Shown: positions 22,189 to 29,278 of the stretch, one piece after another | Layout: every line of letters starts with the position of its first letter | Numbering within the stretch: position 1 is the stretch's first letter | NCBI RefSeq assembly: GCF_004118325.1 | Contig: NZ_RDFA01000007.1 | Span: 174,092 to 212,646 of the forward strand | Direction of reading: 5' to 3' | DNA length: 38,555 nt | Origin: Halorientalis pallida | GTDB lineage: Archaea; Halobacteriota; Halobacteria; Halobacteriales; Haloarculaceae | The notes under the pieces: model-generated | The model's database searches: none | What the model was told of the DNA's origin: nothing | The model's input: only the letters and a program-made list of their open reading frames with translations | Program-made: the position numbers and the translations under genes

Positions 22189-22491
22189 ATGAGTAGCGAG
22201 AAGAAGCGCGTTCAGTTCCGAGCACCACACCGGCTCGTCGACCGAACTGACGCCCTCGCAGCTGTCCTGGGTGAAGACCGGACGGATATCCTTCTGACTG
22301 CCCTTCGAGAGTACCTTCAGGAGGCTACGCACGACGATGCGCTCACCCAGGAGATTGCGGCCGCGTACTACGACGACGAGATCACCTTCGAACAGCTCAA
22401 AGCGCTCGTCGGTGCCGAAGAGGCGGCGAATCTCCGAGTATTGAAACAGCAGTTGGACGAGGACTTTGTCGACGAGGTCGCCGACGTATAG
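22189..22491 (+). CDS. RHH-type antitoxin, second module
   Basis: This 100-aa protein has an N-terminal RHH (KRVQFRAPHRLVDRTDALAA...DRTDILLTALREYLQEA) and a C-terminal toxin-binding part with AAAYYDDEITFEQLKALVGAEEA. That segment is nearly the same as in the antitoxin at 3690-4055 (YYDDQLEFETVKQLVGAE). It directly precedes the PIN gene with no gap. Tandem operator-like repeats precede it. Conserved toxin-binding segments raise the question of cross-talk between the two modules. Confidence 0.88.
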   Translation: MSSEKKRVQFRAPHRLVDRTDALAAVLGEDRTDILLTALREYLQEATHDDALTQEIAAAYYDDEITFEQLKALVGAEEAANLRVLKQQLDEDFVDEVADV

Positions 22492-23004
22492 ATGTCGATA
22501 CTCGTCGCAGATGCTTCTGCTCTCGTCAGTCTTGGAGTCGTTGCTGGGGGCGATCTTGATCCTCTCGAACTCTGTCTCGCCCACTACGAGGTTATCGTCC
22601 CAACGGTTGTCGTCGAGGAACTCCGCGAGATCGCTTCCTACGATGACACACACGGCGGTGCTGCAAGCACCGTCCTCGACCGAACTGAGGCGCTAAAGAC
22701 ACGGTCAGTTGACCTTGACGCTGAGTTTCCGCTCGATGATGGCGAAAACGCTGCCGTCACACTCGCGAACGAACTCGATGTCGGCCTGTTGCTCTGTGAC
22801 GAATTCAATCAGCTTGGCTTGATTCACGCCTCGCTCGCTGATACCCGGCTCGTCACGACTCCGACACTACTCTCGATTCTCGTTCGAACCGAACAGTTGT
22901 CAGCTTCTGAGGCCCGGTTGCTCCTCGATGAGATCAGCGACGCCCGCAGTTGGGACGTGAACAGCTACGTCCAACGGGCTCGCTCGTTGCTTACAGAGTC
23001 TTGA
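22492..23004 (+). CDS. PIN-domain RNase toxin, second module
   Basis: This 170-aa PIN protein has D7 (LVADASALVSL), E42/E43 (VVVEELREI), D82-D83-G-E85 (LDDGENAAV) and D103 (LLCDEFN), the full acidic set for metal-dependent RNA cleavage. It is homologous to the toxin at 3124-3693 (also LDDGE, DEF and the SARxLL...SW C-terminal pattern) but about 19 residues shorter. The start ATG follows immediately after the antitoxin stop. It is expected to be active; the RNA target is unknown. Confidence 0.88.
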   Translation: MSILVADASALVSLGVVAGGDLDPLELCLAHYEVIVPTVVVEELREIASYDDTHGGAASTVLDRTEALKTRSVDLDAEFPLDDGENAAVTLANELDVGLLLCDEFNQLGLIHASLADTRLVTTPTLLSILVRTEQLSASEARLLLDEISDARSWDVNSYVQRARSLLTES

Positions 23005-23141
23005 TCTGACGCGACCGTCCTCGATTCTCTGTCACCGCACGGTCTACGACAATTGAGTACTGCTCGTGGACGACGGGCTGCTGTTCATCATCGAGACAGA
23101 TAATCGAAGCGACCGTCTGTGCCATCCTGCCTCTGTATCGT

Positions 23142-23175
23142 GTTTTGTTGGTGCCCCGCGAGGGGCGCGGGGCAC
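23142..23175 (+). promoter_or_regulatory. GC-block element, copy C (before SWIM gene)
   Basis: TGTTTTGTTG is followed by a perfect ten-base stem: GTGCCCCGCG (23151-23160), loop AGGGG, CGCGGGGCAC (23166-23175). The loop itself is the second G-block, so the C-block has two possible partners as in the other copies. It ends 26 bases before the ATG at 23202, and GAAATACGA lies just before that ATG. Confidence 0.75.
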
Positions 23176-23201
23176 ATCGATCGATGTGTCCTGAAATACG
23201 A

Positions 23202-23657
23202 ATGTCGAAGACAGACAATCCACTTGCCAGACTTCAGTTCACGAACCGTGTCCGAAAGCGTGCCCAGTACGAAGCCTTCGAGTACACTCTCACTCCCGAG
23301 GGCGTCCAGGTGCGAAACGGTAGCCACGCAAATCCCGAGGACCACGAGTATCTCGTTACTGTCCAGGATGGCCTCCCCACACACTGCACCTGTCCAGCGG
23401 ATGCTCGCTTTGAGGGTGCCTGCAAACACCGGGTTGCCGTTGCGATCCGCACACCGATCCTCGATGCAGCGACGACCAGCATCGCAGCCGATGGTGGAAC
23501 CACTGGTGCAGACAAGCGATCCATTGAGGACAGAATCAGCACCGGCCATGATTCTCCTGTAGCCTCTGAGACAGACACAGACGAGTGCGAAGAGTGCTTC
23601 GAGGACTTCCCTTGCTGGGAATGTGTGAGAACTGGGAAGAAACCTATTCCCGAATAA
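23202..23657 (+). CDS. SWIM zinc-finger protein
   Basis: This 151-aa protein has a SWIM motif: C62-x-C64 (THCTCPADARF) and C74-K-H76 (GACKHRV), which binds zinc and DNA or protein. The front (RKRAQYEAFEYTLTPEGVQV...YLVTVQDG) is the usual strand set before SWIM. A second Cys cluster lies at the end (CEECFEDFPCWEC). The start at 23202 is chosen over the earlier in-frame ATG at 23145, which would make the GC-block element coding. Haloarchaeal plasmids often carry such proteins. Its role is unknown. Confidence 0.8.
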   Translation: MSKTDNPLARLQFTNRVRKRAQYEAFEYTLTPEGVQVRNGSHANPEDHEYLVTVQDGLPTHCTCPADARFEGACKHRVAVAIRTPILDAATTSIAADGGTTGADKRSIEDRISTGHDSPVASETDTDECEECFEDFPCWECVRTGKKPIPE

Positions 23658-23789
23658 TCGAAACGACACCTTCAGACGTATCCCTTTATGTCATAATATA
23701 GTTGAGAATCGCTTAAATCAGTTTTATTTGCTACTCAGATAGTTGCGTCTTAGTAGTCAAAAACGCACGAAGGGAGTGGAATCTTCAGG

Positions 23790-23796
23790 TTTATAT
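23790..23796 (+). promoter_or_regulatory. TATA box of the secretion operon
   Basis: TTTATAT, within CAGGTTTATATCCC, is the best TATA box before the operon. It implies a leader of about 65-70 bases before the ATG at 23892, which is unusual in haloarchaea and leaves room for post-transcriptional control. TTGCTACTC and GAGTAGCAA, found on either side of it, are complementary. Confidence 0.5.
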
Positions 23797-23891
23797 CCCA
23801 CCCACTCACCAGATTAGTTGTACTCGTCGCGTTGCGGTCAATTCTATCCTTGGGTGGGGTTCAACGCAAAGTGACTCTTTGAGTAGCAACT

Positions 23892-24305
23892 ATGTCAGAA
23901 AATCATACAAGCGCTGCAGATACGTCGTCGATTCGCCGTTCGATTAGTCCATCGGTCCGCACAGTTCGGTGGTCACTTTTTACTGGATTTCTCCTGAGTG
24001 TCTTCGCCGTCGATCCCGTCTTGGCCCAGTCGGTTGGGAACGACTTCTGCTCGACCGATATGGCAGAAACCGTCCGCAACGTCTTCACCATTATCCAGTT
24101 CGGTGGGCCGCTGCTCGGCGGGACGATCTTCCTGGGCGCGACGGTTGCGACGCCGGCCGTCCGACGTGCAGATCTGAAAAAGGAGATCAAGGAGATCCGG
24201 AATCAGGGGCTCATCTGGGGTGTGATTGTTGCACCCCTGGCAACGGTGATCCTGCAGTTCCTCCTGAACAACGTCGTTGCAGGTGGGGCAAGTTGCGGCT
24301 TCTGA
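23892..24305 (+). CDS. VirB2/TrbC-like small membrane subunit
   Basis: This 137-aa protein is encoded first in the operon. It has a signal peptide-like segment (VRWSLFTGFLLSVFAVDPVLA, about 26-46), then an extracytoplasmic stretch with a Cys, and two membrane helices (about 66-86 FTIIQFGGPLLGGTIFLGAT, and 108-128 LIWGVIVAPLATVILQFLL). This is the layout of TrbC/VirB2 pilin-like subunits: a leader plus two helices. Sequence identity to known pilins is not claimed. A final CGF follows. Its stop overlaps the start of the next gene. Confidence 0.65.
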   Translation: MSENHTSAADTSSIRRSISPSVRTVRWSLFTGFLLSVFAVDPVLAQSVGNDFCSTDMAETVRNVFTIIQFGGPLLGGTIFLGATVATPAVRRADLKKEIKEIRNQGLIWGVIVAPLATVILQFLLNNVVAGGASCGF

Positions 24306-26023
24306 AGTCCCTCGTCGGTGGGATTGGGGTGAGCGTCCTCGTATTCGTGACGCTCGTCTCGACAGTGAGTGCGGCGACCGTCCATGCACCCCCGTCACGA
24401 TCACCACCGAATCAGACTGATCACGGACTCTCGAACGAGACGTTTCACGTCCTCTGGTCGGGCGATCAGGATGCCTTCGTTTCACCGGCGAACGTGACCG
24501 GCCAGACAGAGCGATCTGCGATGGCCGTCCTCGCGAACGGGACGGACATTCCACTCGATGAACCACCGGCTGCTGTCGAGCAGTGGAACCGCGGCGATCT
24601 TGGTGACTTTCCGAGCAGTGGTCGCGATCAGTCACTCTATCCACCGAATGCGACCCTCTCGGCTGGCACATTCCTCAAGGACGTTACTGCGAATATCTTC
24701 GCCGTCCAGCCCTCGACACGGGCCCGTATTCAGGAGGGTGACCATCCACTGTACGTTGGCTCATCGGGATCCCTTCTGGGGACGGTCGATTATCGTCTCG
24801 AAATCGACGAGCCCACCGAGGATCTCGGTGAACGGAACTTCTGGAAACTCCAGTCCCACGAGGTCACTGAAGTGCGACTCCTCGTCGACGGCGAGGTTCT
24901 GACACGCCAGTCTGGGTCACAACGAGTTACGGTCCCATTCGAGGACCTCGATACCTATCGCAGTGAGAATCTGACGCTCACGCTGGAAGCCGATATCAGG
25001 GCTGATCTGATCCACGTGGTGGAGTACTGCAATCAGTACAACCGCTACGGGCGGGCCTGTATCGATTTCGACCGCGAACGAGAGCCCGATTCGGAGACGA
25101 TCACCGTCCGGGATTCACGAAATGTGACCGTCTACGATCTCGATATCTCCGGGTATCGAGCGACCTATCCCAATGGTGATCTGGGACTCGTTGTCTACAA
25201 GAACTATCCGTGGCTCGGACACGCACTCCCGAATGGTGAGGTCCGCGGTGTGTGGCGCTTCTACAGTGCTCGTGATACGGGGTGGGACACACTCATCGAA
25301 TCAAGCGAAGACGGACAGAAACCCATCTCCTCGCCTGCACAGCCACTGCAGGTGTCAGCCTTTCCCATCGAGACTGGCCCGACTCCATCACCACGTGCGA
25401 ACGTCTCGATACTCGCAGTCTACGGTGAGCAAATCCAACCGGGGACACTCCCCGAGTCGATCCATTTGGATACGCTCACCGAACCCTACACTGCGAGCTT
25501 CGGGATCGAGACACGAACGAAGACGGACGCCCGTCCCGAACGTGTGGTTGCAACGGGTCTGGTACGCGGTGTGACGGCCGAGCGGGACTTCTCGTCGTTC
25601 GAAGAGATGCCGTTGTCCGAGAGCAATCTCACCCTGAAGGTACTCGATCGCGATTCTGACACACTCAGGGTGAAAGCCACACTCAAGTCGAATTCGACTG
25701 GCGTGCCGATCAACACTGTCGATCGAGACGGCTATCTCGTTATTGCCGGCGAACGGTTCAACACCACGAGGAACGGAACGGTCATTAGGACACTTCCACG
25801 CGATACTGGTGGGGTTTCTGCACGGTACGAACCGAGTTTCTGGTGGTGGGAGACGCCGGGCTATACTGCTGATTCGGACGTGGTCTATGCTCGTGGGACC
25901 GTTCTCGAGTGGTTCGCGACCCTGTTTCGATTCGCCGTACCTGTGTCGTTGTTCCTGCTCGGCGTGTACCTCATCGATCGGATCACGGGCTGGCGTGTCT
26001 GGCCACCGTGGAGGGGTGTGTAG
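24293..26023 (+). CDS. Large exported glycoprotein-like T4SS-associated protein
   Basis: The reading frame extends upstream to 23969 but overlaps the pilin-like gene in the wrong composition. I choose the TTG at 24293, which gives MRLLKSLVGG...LVFVTLVSTVSA, a proper signal peptide, and a 576-aa protein. At least nine N-x-S/T sequons (for example NVT, NGT, NAT, NLT, NVS, NST, NTT) indicate an S-layer-side glycoprotein. A C-terminal helix (about 545-562, LFRFAVPVSLFLLGVYLI) with a basic tail anchors it. The body is beta-rich. I do not know the family. It probably forms the outer part of the conjugation apparatus, contacting the recipient or a pilus base. TTG starts are rare, so the start is tentative. 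Confidence 0.7.
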   Translation: MRLLKSLVGGIGVSVLVFVTLVSTVSAATVHAPPSRSPPNQTDHGLSNETFHVLWSGDQDAFVSPANVTGQTERSAMAVLANGTDIPLDEPPAAVEQWNRGDLGDFPSSGRDQSLYPPNATLSAGTFLKDVTANIFAVQPSTRARIQEGDHPLYVGSSGSLLGTVDYRLEIDEPTEDLGERNFWKLQSHEVTEVRLLVDGEVLTRQSGSQRVTVPFEDLDTYRSENLTLTLEADIRADLIHVVEYCNQYNRYGRACIDFDREREPDSETITVRDSRNVTVYDLDISGYRATYPNGDLGLVVYKNYPWLGHALPNGEVRGVWRFYSARDTGWDTLIESSEDGQKPISSPAQPLQVSAFPIETGPTPSPRANVSILAVYGEQIQPGTLPESIHLDTLTEPYTASFGIETRTKTDARPERVVATGLVRGVTAERDFSSFEEMPLSESNLTLKVLDRDSDTLRVKATLKSNSTGVPINTVDRDGYLVIAGERFNTTRNGTVIRTLPRDTGGVSARYEPSFWWWETPGYTADSDVVYARGTVLEWFATLFRFAVPVSLFLLGVYLIDRITGWRVWPPWRGV

Positions 26024-26920
26024 ATGCGGCGTCGTTCGTCGCGATCTATCGACCTCTCTCGTCGGTCGTTCGTTCGCCTTGGGACCGTGGGTCTCCTGAC
26101 GAGCGCTGCAGGCTGTCTCGGTTCGGGTGAGACAGAACCGGAGTCTGACTCGGACGCTCGCGAAGAGAATCTGGCAGGCCAGAGTTCGCTCGTGGAGGCA
26201 ATCGAGTTCGAAGGTCAGGACCTCGTCATCCAGCTTGTCGACGGACACGGCATCTCGAAATTGAACCTCCTCGATCCGGAGGGCAGCCTCTATGCGTCGA
26301 CATCGATTGCAACCGGAGAGACGACGGTGCGGCTGCAGATCATCGAAATCCCGTCGATTACGGGCAGGTATGCCCACTACACCCCGGGCAAGCACGAGTT
26401 AGCTCTCATATCGGGTGGATCAGTCAGCGATACGGTCACGGTCGATCTGAACCCGGATCTGGAGATTACGGCAGTTCAGCAATACCGAGATGGCGAATAC
26501 GACGATGAGTACGGTAAGCTCGAAATTACAGTTCGCAACACCGGTACTGGGCCAACTTGGGTCTCCGATATTGTCTTCGAGGATTCGCCTTACTTTGCTG
26601 CAAACGGCGAGCTATTGGACCGGTCCAGCATTCCGTCGTACACTGAACCCATTCAGGTATCTGAGTTTCTGATCCTACCTGGCGAATATCAGATCTATGT
26701 CCCGACTGAATTGCCTCTATTGTTCTCTTTGGAGAGTGATAGTCACTGTAATAATACTCGCGGACGGATGAAAATCATCGCCAGAAGCGCTGATGGACAC
26801 AATATCTCGGCTATGGTCCAGTTTGAGGCAAGTGGTGATCTGAACACTGGTGGGAGTAACAGACGCTACTCCTGCATTGGTGTCGATGCGAATTTGTTGG
26901 AGGATGATGGCAATGGTTGA
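26024..26920 (+). CDS. Tat-exported lipoprotein
   Basis: This 298-aa protein starts with a twin-arginine signal (SRRSFVRLGTVGLLTSAAGC): R13-R14 and a lipobox ending at C31. It should therefore be exported folded by the Tat system and lipid-anchored on the cell surface, as is usual in haloarchaea. A Glu/Asp/Ser-rich linker follows. The rest is beta-rich (for example TVRLQIIEIPSI and SDTVTVDLNPDLEI), like an Ig-type or CARDB-like fold around 140-200. It starts on the base after the preceding stop and overlaps the next gene. Probably a surface component of the secretion machinery. Confidence 0.8.
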   Translation: MRRRSSRSIDLSRRSFVRLGTVGLLTSAAGCLGSGETEPESDSDAREENLAGQSSLVEAIEFEGQDLVIQLVDGHGISKLNLLDPEGSLYASTSIATGETTVRLQIIEIPSITGRYAHYTPGKHELALISGGSVSDTVTVDLNPDLEITAVQQYRDGEYDDEYGKLEITVRNTGTGPTWVSDIVFEDSPYFAANGELLDRSSIPSYTEPIQVSEFLILPGEYQIYVPTELPLLFSLESDSHCNNTRGRMKIIARSADGHNISAMVQFEASGDLNTGGSNRRYSCIGVDANLLEDDGNG

Positions 26921-28250
26921 TCTAAGTTCGCTTGGAGACATAATCGTTAGTGCAATCCAAGATGTTCTTCGAGAACTATTCAGCCCGATTACAAATTTAA
27001 TTGAACGCCACGGTTCTAGCTTGGTAGAGGAAATCGTCGGAACACCACATCCGAATTCCGTCTTCGGGCCCCCAACGAACGCCCCGTGGCCGGCAATCTA
27101 CAACTACTATTGGGAGAACATACTTCCACTGGCCCTGTTTCTCTGGGCTGTCTCAATCGGCCTGGTCATCTTCTTTGAGATGACGAGCCACCTCTTCAGT
27201 AGCTACCACCGAACGAAACTCAAGAAACGAGCCTTCACCGGCCTTCTGGGCATTCTCATGTGGTGGTGGATCGCCGCACTCTCACTGCGGTTCATGAGCG
27301 CACTCGCAGAGATCATCGTCCCCACGCTCACAGACATTTCGCTGTTCGAGACGCTCTCGTTCAGTTCGATGGGCGTGCTGGGGATCGTACTCACGCTCTC
27401 TGCAGATTTCGTCCTCTTCGTGTTGATCGCACTGATCTATCTGGCTCGTGAGGTTGTCCTTTACTTGTTCGTCCTCATGATGCCGATTTTGATCGCGCTC
27501 TGGGTGCCAGGTGTCGGGCCGTTCACGCTTGTCTCTCGGTTCGTGAGCCGACTCTCGGGATTCTACGTCCCGTTTCTGTTCATGACGATTCCAGTCGCGA
27601 TTCTGTTCCGACTCGGCGCGCTGCTGGGATCGAGTTTTAGCCTCTCGATGGGTGGCTTTGGCCAGTGGCTGACTGCGCTTGTGATCCCATTGATCGCCGT
27701 TCTTTCGCCGCTGGTATTGGTCTGGCAGGCAGGCGCAATCTTCTTCGTTGCAGACCGTGCTTCCCAACGACTGTCGGGATCACAGGCCCGAAACAGAGTC
27801 ACTAAAACGCGTGATGTTGGCTCGCGTACTGCCCACGGGACGAGAAACTTCTCGCGTGGTATGGACGGGAAGCCAGCGATCAAACGCGACGGGCAGTACG
27901 TTCTCAACTCCGGTGACTCGCGCGCTCACGCCGCAGGAAAACAACTTGCTGGTGCGACACAGCGTTTGCAAAGCGGCTCTACCACTCGAAAAGACGGTGG
28001 AGGTGGTAGCGGTGGAACGACTGGTTCTAGTGCCAGTGCTGGCCAGGGTCCCAACAAAGACACACCGAATGCAGACACGGGCGACTCGACGACGACTGAT
28101 TCGAGTCCACCCGAGACAGCCGACCAAACTCGGCAGAACAAATCGACGAACTTCGGGACACTCCGTGATCGAGACCGTACTCGAACGCACCGCTCTCGAT
28201 CCAGCAATGACAGCGACAGCGACGACGACCGACCACGGTACATCAACTAA
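26913..28250 (+). CDS. VirB6/TrbL-like polytopic membrane protein
   Basis: This 445-aa protein has six to eight membrane helices between residues 60 and 300 (for example NILPLALFLWAVSIGLVIFF, LGIVLTLSADFVLFVLIALI, VLYLFVLMMPILIALWV). A long polar C-terminal tail, rich in Gly, Ser, Thr, Asp and Arg, follows. This matches VirB6/TrbL inner-membrane channel proteins. I choose the ATG at 26913 because a GGAGG at 26899-26903 is nine bases upstream; 26904 and 26907 are alternatives. The stop overlaps the next start (TAATG). Confidence 0.75.
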   Translation: MVDLSSLGDIIVSAIQDVLRELFSPITNLIERHGSSLVEEIVGTPHPNSVFGPPTNAPWPAIYNYYWENILPLALFLWAVSIGLVIFFEMTSHLFSSYHRTKLKKRAFTGLLGILMWWWIAALSLRFMSALAEIIVPTLTDISLFETLSFSSMGVLGIVLTLSADFVLFVLIALIYLAREVVLYLFVLMMPILIALWVPGVGPFTLVSRFVSRLSGFYVPFLFMTIPVAILFRLGALLGSSFSLSMGGFGQWLTALVIPLIAVLSPLVLVWQAGAIFFVADRASQRLSGSQARNRVTKTRDVGSRTAHGTRNFSRGMDGKPAIKRDGQYVLNSGDSRAHAAGKQLAGATQRLQSGSTTRKDGGGGSGGTTGSSASAGQGPNKDTPNADTGDSTTTDSSPPETADQTRQNKSTNFGTLRDRDRTRTHRSRSSNDSDSDDDRPRYIN

Positions 28251-29278
28251 TGGCAGATACTCCGCACTCCGATCCGTCGAAGCGCATTCCAAAATCACTC
28301 AACACTGACGCGAACCTCATCGGTAGCTACAGTCTGACCGACGTTGCCGTGGCGCTCTTCCCGGGCGTCCTCGTCGTTCTCTGTACGCAACTACTCTTCC
28401 CAACAGCAGTCATCGCCGGCTATTCGATCCAAACGCTGACGCTCCCGATTGCCGGTGTCGCGATCGCGATTGGGTCGATATTCGTCTCGCTGACGCCGAA
28501 TTATACGACCAGTCTCGACTGGCTCCAGACCGTGATCGGCTTCTACTCGAACGACACGGAACTCGAACACGACGACGCGAAGGAATACACACAGGTCGAA
28601 CGCATCCACCCAGATCAGAATGCCATTGAACGGACAGACGGCGCGCTCGTCGGACTGATCCAGGTTGAGCCACCCAACATGGCCCTCGCGACGGGAGCGC
28701 AGTGGGCACAGAAAGCAGACGCCTTTCAGGACTTCCTGAACACGGTCGTCGAATTTCCGATCCAGATCTACTCGACGACTCGGGACTTCCCCGTTGAGGA
28801 GTATCTCGCTCACTACGAATCACGACTCGGCGATGATGACGTGAAAGCCAATCCGCAACTCGCCGCGTTGATCGAGAACTACATTGAGTGGTACGAGACT
28901 GACCTCGAACAGCGCCAGATGACGATCCGTGATCACTACGTGATCGTCACGATTGCGCCCGAAGAAGTACAATTCGAACATGAGAGTCTCGTCGGGAAAC
29001 TCGCTGGGGTACCCCTTCTCGGAACCCTCGTTCGCGTCTGGTTAGCGCCATCCCGAAACGAACAGCGTGATGCCATGTTCGGGACGCTCGAACAGCGACT
29101 TTCTCGAATCGAACGCGGCCTTCGTGAGATCGAAAATTGTGGGGCGCGGGCAGTCCCTGCGACAGAAGCCGTTGAACTGCTGGCGTCCTTCTGGGCCGGT
29201 GAGCAGATTGAGTATGGCGACCCGGAGAAAGCCTTCCAGGTGCGCTCGATTCTCGACGCTGAGAGGGCCGCCCAATGA
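28250..29278 (+). CDS. PrgI/VirB3-like plus VirB4 N-terminal-like protein
   Basis: This 342-aa protein has two membrane helices near the N-terminus (VAVALFPGVLVVLCTQLLFP and LPIAGVAIAIGSIFVSLTP, about 26-75). This is the VirB3/PrgI layout. A soluble region (ERTDGALVGLIQVEPPNMAL...AFQDFLNTVVEFPIQIYSTT) resembles the N-terminal domain of VirB4/TraC ATPases. It could be a split VirB4 in which the amino-terminal domain is encoded separately, fused to the membrane adaptor. It overlaps its neighbours by one and four bases, consistent with one complex. Confidence 0.7.
   Translation: MADTPHSDPSKRIPKSLNTDANLIGSYSLTDVAVALFPGVLVVLCTQLLFPTAVIAGYSIQTLTLPIAGVAIAIGSIFVSLTPNYTTSLDWLQTVIGFYSNDTELEHDDAKEYTQVERIHPDQNAIERTDGALVGLIQVEPPNMALATGAQWAQKADAFQDFLNTVVEFPIQIYSTTRDFPVEEYLAHYESRLGDDDVKANPQLAALIENYIEWYETDLEQRQMTIRDHYVIVTIAPEEVQFEHESLVGKLAGVPLLGTLVRVWLAPSRNEQRDAMFGTLEQRLSRIERGLREIENCGARAVPATEAVELLASFWAGEQIEYGDPEKAFQVRSILDAERAAQ

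Noticed and set aside
25388..26395. 335-aa minus-strand open frame across the T4SS operon
   Set aside because: It crosses the junction of two well-supported genes on the other strand and has a Cys/Arg/His-rich, non-haloarchaeal composition.
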